Positions 7,941 to 15,847 of a DNA stretch of 64,000 nucleotides are shown here, piece after piece; within the stretch, counting starts at the first letter, position 1; each line of letters starts with the position of its first letter. Origin of the DNA: CBFIDE01 sp965661265 (GTDB lineage: Bacteria; Bacteroidota; Bacteroidia; Flavobacteriales; Schleiferiaceae); NCBI GenBank assembly GCA_965661265.1, contig CBFIDE010000010.1, positions 21,523 to 85,522 on the forward strand, read 5' to 3'. The notes under the pieces were generated by a model. The model was not told the origin of the DNA. It was given only the letters and a program-made list of their open reading frames with translations, and ran no database searches. The position numbers and the translations under genes were made by a program.

Positions 7941-9008
7941 TTACTTTGTTGGTTCAAAGGCAGGAGTAACGTCGTTTTTATTGGCCAATTGACCACAGGC
8001 AGCATCTATATCTTTTCCTCTACTTCTCCTAACTCTAACCACAGTGTTTATGTTCTCAAGTGCTTGAACATAAGCTTCGGTTGCTTCAGGTTCCGCTTGT
8101 TGGAATTCTCCGTCATCTATAGGATTATATTCTATAATATTCACTTTTGATGGTATGCGTTTGCACAGCTTCACAAGAGCATCTATATCAACTTGTCTGT
8201 CATTAATACCTTTCCATATGACATACTCAAAGGTGGGCTTTCTTTTAGTGGCGGCATACCAATACTCTAATGCCTCTGTTAGATCTTTGATGGGATTAAT
8301 ATCGTTAATAGGCATAATCTTAGACCTCACTTCATCAATCGCTGAATGAAGTGAAAGCGCCAGATTAAACTTTACGTTATCATCTGCAAGTTTCTTAATC
8401 ATCTTAGCCAAGCCTACTGTAGAAACTGTGATTCTTTTTGGAGATATTCCCAAGCCCTCTTCAGAACATATTTTTTCTATAGACTTTAAGACATTGTTAT
8501 AATTCATAAGCGGCTCTCCCATTCCCATGAATACAATATTGCTGAGCTTTCTGTCAAAAAATTGTTCGGCCTCTTCTTGAATGGCAACTACCTGATCATA
8601 AATTTCATCAGCATTTAAATTTCGCATTCTTTTTAATCGCGCTGTAGCGCAAAATTTGCAATCTAAACTGCAGCCTACTTGGCTACTAATGCATGCTGTA
8701 ATTCTATTGTCAGTTGGAATTAATACGGACTCAACTATTCTTCCATCATGTAGCTTAACGGCATTTTTAATGGTCCCGTCAGTACTTCTTTGCATTTCAT
8801 CAACACTGATATGGTTGATGACAAAATTGGAAGAAATATGATCTCTAAGTTCTTTGCTTAAGTTTGTCATATCCTCAAAGGATTTAGCGGACTTTACCCA
8901 TAGCCATTCATAGACTTGTTGCCCTCTAAATTCTTTTTCTCCAATCTCTAGAAAGTACTTTTTAAGTTCATCCTTACTTAGAGCACGGATATCTCTTTTG
9001 TTCTCCAT
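7941..9008 (-). CDS. rlmN: Dual-specificity 23S rRNA/tRNA adenine C2-methyltransferase RlmN
   Basis: A radical SAM enzyme that methylates C2 of A2503 in 23S rRNA and of A37 in some tRNAs. The 4Fe-4S-binding CSLDCKFC motif is at 113-120, GEPLMNY-type 'MGMGEPLMNYNNV' follows near 165-178, and the second catalytic cysteine is in 'DIDAACGQLA' near the C-terminus. I start the gene at the ATG at 9008 ('MENKRDIRALSKDELK', 355 residues); an upstream TTG would add ten residues that lie across the promoter. Only 7 bases separate this start from the divergent reading frame at 9016. Cytosolic. Confidence 0.96.
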   Translation of the reverse strand: MENKRDIRALSKDELKKYFLEIGEKEFRGQQVYEWLWVKSAKSFEDMTNLSKELRDHISSNFVINHISVDEMQRSTDGTIKNAVKLHDGRIVESVLIPTDNRITACISSQVGCSLDCKFCATARLKRMRNLNADEIYDQVVAIQEEAEQFFDRKLSNIVFMGMGEPLMNYNNVLKSIEKICSEEGLGISPKRITVSTVGLAKMIKKLADDNVKFNLALSLHSAIDEVRSKIMPINDINPIKDLTEALEYWYAATKRKPTFEYVIWKGINDRQVDIDALVKLCKRIPSKVNIIEYNPIDDGEFQQAEPEATEAYVQALENINTVVRVRRSRGKDIDAACGQLANKNDVTPAFEPTK

Positions 9009-9012
9009 TCTG

Positions 9013-9020
9013 CAAATGTA
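9013..9020 (-). promoter_or_regulatory. Candidate -7 promoter element for rlmN
   Basis: Minus-strand TACATTTG fits TAnnTTTG exactly, with a TTG 15 bases upstream. Only 4 bases separate it from the rlmN ATG, so the transcript would start at or next to the start codon (leaderless). The element also overlaps the first codons of the divergent frame at 9016-9660. Confidence 0.55.
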
Positions 9021-9660
9021 CAATAGTAAACAGGACAAGTATTTTATAGCGCTTAAAAAAGCATCTATTTTCTATGAAAATAAGAATGACATATCCGTGA
9101 ATGTTTTCTCAGCTATAGCTGGAGAAGTACAAATAGCCTATGAATATTCTTTGAACAATATTATTAGTGCTCAAGTTTTAGGTGGCTACACATTCAGGGA
9201 TTTTATGGTTGAGACAATAAGGCTTGGATTGGATGCCATGGATCATGAGTATGAAACTTCTCCAGTTTATGGAGTGAATTTTAAGCTTTTTAGGGAGGCG
9301 CTAAATTTTCTGTTGAGCGATATATTGGAATACAAGCAATATATAAAGAATACAGAAAATCGGCTGTTTATGAAATTGCTAATTTTGGATCGCCGGTTAA
9401 AAAAAGAAGAATTTGACACCTATTGGAATACAACATCTTTCACAATAATTTTTGGTAGACAAGTTGTTATAGGATCAACCAAGCCGAGTTTTTTATTAGA
9501 TTATTACCTTGACTTAGGTTATTTGCTTGAAAATTTATCATTTGTAACTACTACACAGGATTTATTTATGAACGAAAGTTTTGAAATGGAAGAAATCAGA
9601 AATTCAAGAGATTTTTCGATTACTATATTGATAGGTTGTAGATTGGGATTAGGAATTTGA
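9016..9660 (+). CDS. Beta-barrel-like outer-membrane-type protein without a visible signal peptide
   Basis: Not confidently recognised. The 214 residues contain alternating strand-like segments typical of small Bacteroidota outer-membrane barrels of the DUF3575 type: 'VNVFSAIAGEVQIAYEYSL', 'ISAQVLGGYTFRDF', 'TSPVYGVNFKLFREALNF', 'TIIFGRQVVIGSTKPSF' and a closing 'FSITILIGCRLGLGI'. Such proteins normally begin with a signal peptide; here neither the ATG at 9016 nor the TTG at 8998 gives one, and the start abuts rlmN (ATG at 9008, opposite strand). The gene is followed by a good terminator. It may be a real gene with an unusual start, or a 5'-truncated relic whose export signal was lost next to rlmN. 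Confidence 0.55.
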   Translation: MYNSKQDKYFIALKKASIFYENKNDISVNVFSAIAGEVQIAYEYSLNNIISAQVLGGYTFRDFMVETIRLGLDAMDHEYETSPVYGVNFKLFREALNFLLSDILEYKQYIKNTENRLFMKLLILDRRLKKEEFDTYWNTTSFTIIFGRQVVIGSTKPSFLLDYYLDLGYLLENLSFVTTTQDLFMNESFEMEEIRNSRDFSITILIGCRLGLGI

Positions 9661-9673
9661 TTTTCAGTTCAAT

Positions 9674-9703
9674 AAAAAAGCCTCGATATTTCGAGGCTTT
9701 TTT
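9674..9703. terminator. Bidirectional rho-independent terminator between convergent genes
   Basis: Stem GCCTCGA/TCGAGGC (9680-9686 with 9691-9697), preceded by an A-run and followed by a T-run, between the barrel-like gene ending at 9660 and queA ending at 9721. The same hairpin sequence recurs at 27784-27814. Confidence 0.9.
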
Positions 9704-9720
9704 ATTGGTTGTGTATTTAG

Positions 9721-10776
9721 TTAGATGATAAGCATAGCATCACCATAACTAAGGAACCTATACTTTTCTTTAATAGCAACCTTATATGCTTCCATTAATA
9801 AATCGTATCCAGCAAAAGCGCTACACATCATCATTAAGGTACTTTGAGGTGGGTGGAAGTTTGAAATCATGCAGTTAGCAACATTGAAGTCATAAGGAGG
9901 GAAAATAAACTTATTTGTCCATCCATCATTTGGATTTAAATGACCTGAAGTAGAAACAGCACTTTCAATAGCTCTCATTGAAGTGGTTCCAACAGCACAA
10001 ATACGCTTTTTAGCATTCTTTGCTTTGTTCACAGCATCAGCAGTAGTTTGATTCACCTTAAACTGCTCACTATCCATTTTATGCTTGCTTAAATCTTCTA
10101 CCTCTACTGGTCTAAATGTACCTAGACCAATATGTAGAGTTAGCTCTGAAAATTCAACACCTTTAATTTCTAAACGCTTAATCAATTGCTTAGAGAAGTG
10201 TAAACTAGCAACAGGTGCTGCTACTGCGCCTTCTTCTTTCGCAAAGATTGATTGATATCTATCTTTATCCTCCTCGTCCGGTTCTCTGTTGATATACTTT
10301 GGAATAGGAGTTTCTCCTAATTCTTGAAGCTTAGCTCTAAATTCTTCATAAGATCCATCATACAAAAACCTTAAAGTTCTACCTCTAGATGTTGTATTGT
10401 CAATTACCTCAGCTACAAGGCTATCGTCTTCTCCAAAATAAAGCTTATTTCCAATTCTGATCTTTCTAGCTGGGTCTACTAATACATCCCACAGTCTAGA
10501 TTCAGCATTAAGTTCTCTCAATAAAAAGACCTCAATCTTAGCTCCAGTCTTTTCTTTGTTTCCATACATTCTTGCAGGAAAAACTTTAGTATTATTCAAT
10601 ACCATGACATCGCCATCATCAAAGAAATTGATGATATCACTAAATTTATGATGTGTGATACTCTGGTCCTTTCTGTTCAGAACCATTAATCTACTATCAT
10701 CTCTGTGTACTGTTGGGCGATCTGCAATTAATTCCTTTGGAAGGTCATAACTGTAATGAGAAAGTTTCATCTTCAT
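9721..10776 (-). CDS. queA: S-adenosylmethionine:tRNA ribosyltransferase-isomerase QueA
   Basis: QueA transfers and isomerises the ribosyl part of SAM onto 7-aminomethyl-7-deazaguanine in tRNA, giving epoxyqueuosine. The 351-residue frame shows the family landmarks: 'YDLPKELIADRP' at the N-terminus, 'DDSRLMVLNR', 'MVLNNTKVFPARMYG', 'ASLHFS', 'LHIGLGTFRPV', 'GTTSMRAIES' and 'ISNFHPPQSTLMMMCSAF'. Start: 'MKMKLSHYSYDLP'; either the first or the third residue could be the initiator. The last enzyme of the pathway, QueG, is encoded at 40830-41765. A TAAATTCG element (minus strand, 10814-10821), close to the -7 consensus, lies 37 bases upstream. Cytosolic. Confidence 0.97.
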   Translation of the reverse strand: MKMKLSHYSYDLPKELIADRPTVHRDDSRLMVLNRKDQSITHHKFSDIINFFDDGDVMVLNNTKVFPARMYGNKEKTGAKIEVFLLRELNAESRLWDVLVDPARKIRIGNKLYFGEDDSLVAEVIDNTTSRGRTLRFLYDGSYEEFRAKLQELGETPIPKYINREPDEEDKDRYQSIFAKEEGAVAAPVASLHFSKQLIKRLEIKGVEFSELTLHIGLGTFRPVEVEDLSKHKMDSEQFKVNQTTADAVNKAKNAKKRICAVGTTSMRAIESAVSTSGHLNPNDGWTNKFIFPPYDFNVANCMISNFHPPQSTLMMMCSAFAGYDLLMEAYKVAIKEKYRFLSYGDAMLII

Positions 10777-10841
10777 AGCTTACGGGCTTTGATTTAAATT
10801 AATATGAGGGCTGCGAATTTACGGAAAAATGGAATTGCTTG

Positions 10842-11369
10842 TTAGTGCAAATTAAAATGAGCTTCGATTAAATCGATAAAGCGCTCTTTTGTCTCTTCAG
10901 ATTGAGACCAATTGTAGTCTGGCTCTACCATATTGTTGATAAAGTCCATAGCTTCATCTCTGCTCTCAAGGGTGTTTAATTGAGAAATAACTCTATTAAA
11001 GTTCTCCTGCTCATTATTAAACAGGTCTTTAATGATTGAAATTCTGTCATTTAATCCCAATTTAAGTTCTGGGCCTTTTTTAACAGCTTTCATTTTTACG
11101 GCTGGGACAGGATCGGATTCCGTGATTTCTTCATGAATTGTCTCTAGCTTTATACTTTCAGGTTCATTCATATTTACCAATTCCAAGGTATCTGAGCTTG
11201 GATTCTCATCTTCCTCTGACTCTTCAGATTGAAAGCTAATATAATTCTGAACTACAAGATTTTCATACATCATTTGTACCTGTCCCAAAAGATCATCAAT
11301 GTCTAACTGATCATTGTCTAGAATATGTCTGCATATCTGATCTAATTCTTGTTTGAGATTTTCCTCCAT
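10842..11369 (-). CDS. Conserved Bacteroidota protein of unknown function
   Basis: I recognise the type but know no function. The 175-residue protein is acidic, with no signal peptide or membrane helix. It has an N-terminal helical part (1-45), a Glu/Asp/Ser/Pro-rich linker (46-100), and a C-terminal domain with 'LGLNDRISIIKDLFNNEQ', 'FNRVISQLNTLES', 'AMDFI' and 'DYNWSQSEETKERFIDLIE', a pattern I have seen in small Bacteroidota proteins. It is divergent from tdk (56-base gap) and upstream of queA in the same direction (65-base gap). No catalytic residues are evident; a protein-protein interaction role is a guess. Confidence 0.85.
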   Translation of the reverse strand: MEENLKQELDQICRHILDNDQLDIDDLLGQVQMMYENLVVQNYISFQSEESEEDENPSSDTLELVNMNEPESIKLETIHEEITESDPVPAVKMKAVKKGPELKLGLNDRISIIKDLFNNEQENFNRVISQLNTLESRDEAMDFINNMVEPDYNWSQSEETKERFIDLIEAHFNLH

Positions 11370-11388
11370 TCTTTAGTGTATCTTTCAG

Positions 11389-11396
11389 TAAATTTG
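11389..11396 (+). promoter_or_regulatory. Candidate -7 promoter element for tdk
   Basis: TAAATTTG matches TAnnTTTG and lies 29 bases upstream of the tdk ATG, in the 56-base gap between tdk and the divergent unknown gene. No -33 TTG at the usual spacing. Confidence 0.5.
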
Positions 11397-11425
11397 TAAT
11401 TCATTCAAAAACGGAAAATACAAAA

Positions 11426-12007
11426 ATGTTTCTTGAAAATCCTGTAAATCAGGAAAACCAATGCGGCTGGATTGAAGTAATAACTGGCTCTATGTTTAGC
11501 GGAAAAACTGAAGAATTAATTCGGAGGTTAAAACGCGCTCAATTTGCTCATCAAAGCATAGAAATATTTAAGCCTGAGATCGATAATCGCTATTCTGAGG
11601 AGGAGGTAGTAAGCCATGATCAGAACAGTATGCGATGCACCGCTGTAAGCTCATCATCAAATTTATTAATTCTTGCAGATAGAGTAGATGTAGTTGGAAT
11701 AGATGAGGCGCAATTCTTTGATGAAGGAATTGTAGAAGTTTGTAATGAGCTAGCAAATAGAGGAAGTAGGGTTATCATTGCTGGTCTGGATATGGATTTT
11801 AAAGGAAAACCATTTGGTCCTATGCCAAACCTAATGGCCACTGCAGAATATGTAACTAAGGTGCATGCTGTTTGTGTTAAAACGGGAAATCTCGCGCATT
11901 ATTCTCATAGAAAATCAAATGCCGACAGTCAAATTCTTCTGGGCGAAAAGGATCATTATGAAGCTTTAAGTAGAACGGCTTATATTAAATCAAATTCTAA
12001 TGGGTAA
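11426..12007 (+). CDS. tdk: Thymidine kinase (type II, zinc-ligand-depleted)
   Basis: Phosphorylates thymidine with ATP in pyrimidine salvage. The 193 residues contain the P-loop GSMFSGKT (21-28), the Walker-B-like 'VVGIDEAQFF' (90-99), 'IIAGLDMDFKGKPFGPM' and the lasso 'HYSHRKSNADSQILLGE'. In the usual zinc ribbon (C-x2-C and C-x2-C/H) only C150 remains; the other positions are T153, S182 and A185. I recall similar losses in other Bacteroidota enzymes of this family. It has its own promoter candidate, and its last 8 bases overlap the alr start, so the two are translationally coupled. Confidence 0.95.
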   Translation: MFLENPVNQENQCGWIEVITGSMFSGKTEELIRRLKRAQFAHQSIEIFKPEIDNRYSEEEVVSHDQNSMRCTAVSSSSNLLILADRVDVVGIDEAQFFDEGIVEVCNELANRGSRVIIAGLDMDFKGKPFGPMPNLMATAEYVTKVHAVCVKTGNLAHYSHRKSNADSQILLGEKDHYEALSRTAYIKSNSNG

Positions 12008-13517
12008 GCCTCTAGCTATAGATTCTTCTGATAGGATAAGCTTAGTTGAGGCAAAAGCTAATTCAGTTTTAGTCATAGATCCTTCTCGGGATTTAAAGAG
12101 CTTAGATAGAGCGCTGGATTTTTTGAATCAACAAGGCCTAGGAAGAGAAAAAATCTTGCTTGTTAATGGAAGTGATAATCCAGGCTTAATCGATAGGCTT
12201 AATTCTAAATTGAAAGTCTCAGGTCTTAAAGTCTTTATTTTAGGCTTAAAAGCTCAGAATGACAATGAAGACTACCCTATCGGATTAGAGTTCAAAGAAA
12301 GTTTAGAGCAACTTTTTCAAGAAGAAAGTAAACCAATATTTGAGGATAAAGCAATTCTAATTAAAGGGTTTAATGGCTCTGAATTGGAAAGGATTTTGAC
12401 TGTCCTTGAGGAAAAATCGCATAATGCAGTTATGGAAATAGACCTCGGTAAAATGATCTATAACCTCAATTACTATCGCGATAAGCTTAAGAAGGAGACT
12501 AAGGCTATGGTGATGGTCAAGGCTTTTTCTTATGGCTCTGGTAACATTGAAATAGCCAAACATTTAGAACACCACAAAGTTGATTATCTAGGAGTGGCCT
12601 ATGCAGATGAGGGGGCTGTTTTACGTAAGCAGGGAATAAAAATACCAATTTTGGTTCTCAATACGGATCCTAGCAGTTTTCAAACCATCTTGGATTATAA
12701 TCTGGAGCAGGAGATTTACTCTTTTCATGTTTTAGAAGAGTATCTAGAATTTATTAAGAAGCATAATCGGGTTGAGGTTCCTGGAATACACTTGCAAATT
12801 GAGACCGGAATGAATCGTCTAGGCTTTGACCTCAAGCAATTGCCTCAATTAGTTGAGATAATAAACTCAGAACCTTTGTTGAAAGTGTTGGGTGTCTCTT
12901 CTCATTTGGCTTCCGCCGATTCCAATTCAGATGAGGAGTTCACGAATATGCAAATCGAGAAATTTAAGGAAGCTAAAAATTTTATTGCTTCTAAAATTGG
13001 TGATGAATTTTTAAGTCATATTCTGAATACCAGCGGTATCAGTAATTATCCTGATGCTCAATTTGATATGGTTCGTTTGGGGATAGGGCTGTATGGAATT
13101 ACTTCAGAAAAAAAGGATAAGGAAAACTTACTTCCAATTAGCAGCTTAAAAGCACGTATATCTCAGATTAAGAAAGTGGACATGGGTGAGTCAATTGGCT
13201 ACAGCCGATCTTATATCGCTGAAAAGCAAATGAGTATTGCAATAGTTAATATAGGCTATGCTGATGGTATTAAAAGAGAGTTAAGCAATGGTATTGGCTC
13301 CGTATTTTTTAAAGGAAAGTCTTTAAAGATAGTTGGAAAAGTTTGCATGGATATGTGCATGGTTGATGTTACCGGTATTGAAATTAGGATACATGATGAG
13401 GTGGAAATATATGGCGCAAATAAGAGTCTATATTCACTTGCAAATGAGATGAACACCATACCATATGAAGTGCTGACCAGTATTTCTCAAAGAGTAAAAA
13501 GGACTTACCTTTTATAA
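12000..13517 (+). CDS. alr: Alanine racemase with N-terminal remnant of a MurF domain
   Basis: The C-terminal part (about 142-505) is a complete PLP-dependent alanine racemase supplying D-alanine for peptidoglycan: AVMEIDLGKMIYNL, the PLP lysine K174 in 'MVMVKAFSYG', ETGMNRLGF, DMVRLGIGLYG, 'GESIGYSRSY' and 'VNIGYADGI'. Residues 1-140 are not part of Alr. They read like the C-terminal domain of MurF: 'VLVIDPSRDLKSLDRALDFL', 'EKILLVNG', 'KVFILG' and 'ILIKGFNGSELERI'. Many Bacteroidota have a MurF-Alr fusion of about 820 residues; here the MurF N-terminal and ATP-binding domains (no GTNGKT) are missing. The protein is thus a racemase carrying a domain remnant. The stop lies inside a terminator hairpin. 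Confidence 0.93.
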   Translation: MGKPLAIDSSDRISLVEAKANSVLVIDPSRDLKSLDRALDFLNQQGLGREKILLVNGSDNPGLIDRLNSKLKVSGLKVFILGLKAQNDNEDYPIGLEFKESLEQLFQEESKPIFEDKAILIKGFNGSELERILTVLEEKSHNAVMEIDLGKMIYNLNYYRDKLKKETKAMVMVKAFSYGSGNIEIAKHLEHHKVDYLGVAYADEGAVLRKQGIKIPILVLNTDPSSFQTILDYNLEQEIYSFHVLEEYLEFIKKHNRVEVPGIHLQIETGMNRLGFDLKQLPQLVEIINSEPLLKVLGVSSHLASADSNSDEEFTNMQIEKFKEAKNFIASKIGDEFLSHILNTSGISNYPDAQFDMVRLGIGLYGITSEKKDKENLLPISSLKARISQIKKVDMGESIGYSRSYIAEKQMSIAIVNIGYADGIKRELSNGIGSVFFKGKSLKIVGKVCMDMCMVDVTGIEIRIHDEVEIYGANKSLYSLANEMNTIPYEVLTSISQRVKRTYLL

Positions 13518-13535
13518 AAGATAAGCCCTTTTTAT
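13496..13535. terminator. Terminator overlapping the 3' end of alr
   Basis: A long imperfect inverted repeat: AAAAAGGACTTACCTTTT pairs with AAAAGATAAGCCCTTTTT (two mismatches), with a T-rich tail. The alr stop (13515-13517) is in the loop region. It is symmetrical enough to serve the convergent peptidase gene, which ends at 13557. Confidence 0.7.
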
Positions 13536-13556
13536 ATTTTTGAATCTAAACAGAGT

Positions 13557-15431
13557 TTAATCCTCCATTAGTTTGTCAAGTGTTTCTCTACTCACAGCAT
13601 GATAATTTGCTCGTGCCTTAGCATAGATGTTTTTAGCCATTTCAGTTTTATCTGACTCAATCATAGCTTTATAGGTTGGAGTTAAGAATTTCCTTCTCCC
13701 CACTCTAACTAAAAAATTCTCAACTGCTGTATATGCGGGGCTATAGTTGTTTCTAATGCTAGGTTGGAACCAAGCGGCAGAGATCTCGCTATTGCCGCTA
13801 TGAGTAAAGCCGTAAGCTTCATCTAAGCTAGTAAGCTGATCCATGCTAAGCTCTTCTGGTAAGCTGTGAATAAAATGCAGCCATTCATGAGTAGACCATT
13901 TATTGCTTAATTCATTAGGTGCTAATTGACCCTTAGATATGAACTCCTCAACAGCATTTTCAACGATTGCAAAACGCTCAGATTCAATAGTTGGAATATT
14001 GTCTGGAACATTAGTTTCATAAATCCACTCATTTGCTCTTATAGACTCATATTGTTCTTGGCTCAATAAATCAGACTTTAGAAGTGCTACAAACTTTTCA
14101 GTATCCATTACTTTAAAAGCATTGTCTGCAAAATAATTATTAATGAAAAGATCAAATGTATCTCTTCCAACAGTTTCTTCAATAAGCCTTAAGAAGAAGT
14201 ATCCTTTATCATAAGGAATAACGGTAACACCATCATCAGGATTTCTTCCATCAAGGTCTAGTTTTAACTTAGTGTCATCTGGCATTTCTTCCATCATATT
14301 AGCAGCTTCTTCAATCAGATCATTTCTGCTTAAGCTAGCTAGCATTTCAGAGTAATCTCTGCCGTATACTTCTTCCATAATTCTGTGCTCAAAGTAAACA
14401 GTAAAACCTTCGTTCAACCAGAAATCATCCCAAGTTGCATTAGTTACTAAATTACCACTCCAGCTATGTGCTAATTCATGAGCTACTAGGCTTACTAATG
14501 ACTTATCGCCAGCTAAAATAGTTGGAGTAGCAAAGGTTAACCTTGGGTTTTCCATTCCACCAAAAGGAAATGAAGGAGGTAATACAATGATATCATATCT
14601 ACCCCAAGCATAAGGACCATAAAGACCTTCCGCAGCCTGAACCATTGCCTCTAAGTCTTCAAATTCGCTTGCCGCGATATCTAGTATGGATGTTTCAGCA
14701 TATACACCTGTTCTTTTACTCAATTCCTTGAAGTAAACATCTCCTACGCTTAGAGCCATTAAATAAGAAGGAATAGCTTCTTCCATCTTAAACTCATAAA
14801 TACCAGTTTCATTTTTCTCCATTGGGTTTGAAGCACTCATAAGAGCAATCATATCTGCTGGAACTTGAACCTTAGCGTTATACGTATATCTTATTCCAGG
14901 ACTATCCTGACATGGAATCCATGTTCTTGCTAGAATAGCTTGAGATTGAGTAAATAAGAATGGTTTCTCTTTAGTAGCAGTTTGTTCAGCGTCCAACCAT
15001 TGTAGTGCCCGTGCATCAGCGGACGTAGAGTAATCAATGCTGATGTTTTTTACTTGCTCATCAATCATTATGGTTAGGGACTGTCCATGATATTCTACAA
15101 ACTCTCCTAATTTATAATCAAGATCTTTTTCTCCAGAATAGACTCTAGATATATTAAGGCCATAAGCATCAAATATTATTTTAGAGGCATTCTTAGAAGT
15201 TTCAATAGTCCAATTTGCAGTACCGGAAATTATTTTAGTTTCAAAATCAACAGTAACATCCAAATCTAGGTGTTTAACAACTGCCTCATTCGGCTCTGCG
15301 AAACTGTGCTTATCATCAACGTAATTCATAGATTCAACAAGGGTTTTTTCTTCTTGATTAGGTGTGTTTTCTTGACATGAAGCAAAGAAAAGACTACCTA
15401 ATGCAATGAGACTTAATTTTTTTAGATTCAT
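13557..15431 (-). CDS. M1-family metallopeptidase lipoprotein (leukotriene-A4-hydrolase-like)
   Basis: An exported aminopeptidase, probably for peptide use in the periplasm or at the outer membrane. Start chosen at the ATG at 15431, giving 624 residues that begin with a lipoprotein signal peptide ending LFFASC (Cys19); a more upstream start would spoil it. The catalytic set is complete: GGMEN at 291-295, HELAH at 318-322, and Glu341 in LNEGF, i.e. HExxH-x18-E. The last 140 residues ('WLHFIHSLPEEL', 'RVGRRKFLTPTYKAM') match the helical C-terminal domain of leukotriene A4 hydrolase-type enzymes. A promoter candidate lies 27 bases upstream; the gene is convergent with alr. Confidence 0.94.
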   Translation of the reverse strand: MNLKKLSLIALGSLFFASCQENTPNQEEKTLVESMNYVDDKHSFAEPNEAVVKHLDLDVTVDFETKIISGTANWTIETSKNASKIIFDAYGLNISRVYSGEKDLDYKLGEFVEYHGQSLTIMIDEQVKNISIDYSTSADARALQWLDAEQTATKEKPFLFTQSQAILARTWIPCQDSPGIRYTYNAKVQVPADMIALMSASNPMEKNETGIYEFKMEEAIPSYLMALSVGDVYFKELSKRTGVYAETSILDIAASEFEDLEAMVQAAEGLYGPYAWGRYDIIVLPPSFPFGGMENPRLTFATPTILAGDKSLVSLVAHELAHSWSGNLVTNATWDDFWLNEGFTVYFEHRIMEEVYGRDYSEMLASLSRNDLIEEAANMMEEMPDDTKLKLDLDGRNPDDGVTVIPYDKGYFFLRLIEETVGRDTFDLFINNYFADNAFKVMDTEKFVALLKSDLLSQEQYESIRANEWIYETNVPDNIPTIESERFAIVENAVEEFISKGQLAPNELSNKWSTHEWLHFIHSLPEELSMDQLTSLDEAYGFTHSGNSEISAAWFQPSIRNNYSPAYTAVENFLVRVGRRKFLTPTYKAMIESDKTEMAKNIYAKARANYHAVSRETLDKLMED

Positions 15432-15458
15432 AATATTGTATCTTGGTTTTAACAATTT

Positions 15459-15466
15459 CAAATGTA
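15459..15466 (-). promoter_or_regulatory. Candidate -7 promoter element for the M1 peptidase gene
   Basis: Minus-strand TACATTTG, an exact TAnnTTTG match, 27 bases upstream of the ATG at 15431, in the 53-base gap to the divergent gene at 15485. Confidence 0.55.
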
Positions 15467-15484
15467 CTATCAATAAAGAATAAG

Positions 15485-15847
15485 ATGAAAGTAATAGTTA
15501 ATCTAATTATCAATACTCTGGGTGTATTTCTTACTGCTTGGATTTTAGAGCCAAACGTAAGTGTCAATCATTTTTCAACGGCTCTAATAGTAGCTTTAGT
15601 TTTGAGCTTACTTAATATCACCGTTAAGCCATTACTTTTTGTTCTTACCCTTCCCGCCACCATTCTGAGCTTTGGGCTATTTATTTTTATTATTAATGCT
15701 ATTGTTATTCAAATAGCTAGTCATTTGGTAAGTGGTTTTCACGTTCAAAATATTGGTTGGGCTTTGCTTTTTAGTTTAATACTATCCGTGATAAACTCTG
15801 TATTATTTAGCATTGGTGATAAACCACAGCCACCTAACTTTAATTAA
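15485..15847 (+). CDS. Phage_holin_4_2-family small membrane protein (PF04020 type)
   Basis: A 120-residue protein with four hydrophobic helices, two long central ones separated by short loops. The family pattern is clear: 'NLIINTLGVFLTAWIL', 'ALVLSLLNITVKPLLFVLTL', 'SFGLFIFIINAIVIQIA' and the repeat of the first motif in 'VSGFHVQNIGWALLFSLIL'. Despite the family name, most members are ordinary bacterial inner-membrane proteins of unknown function and imply no prophage. The start is the ATG at 15485 ('MKVIVNLI'); an upstream frame extension has no support. Its last 8 bases overlap the convergent PNGase F-like gene. Confidence 0.88.
   Translation: MKVIVNLIINTLGVFLTAWILEPNVSVNHFSTALIVALVLSLLNITVKPLLFVLTLPATILSFGLFIFIINAIVIQIASHLVSGFHVQNIGWALLFSLILSVINSVLFSIGDKPQPPNFN

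Noticed and set aside
15485..15847. Holin-family protein as sign of a prophage
   Set aside because: The family is widespread in bacterial chromosomes; no other phage genes, integrase or attachment sites are near.
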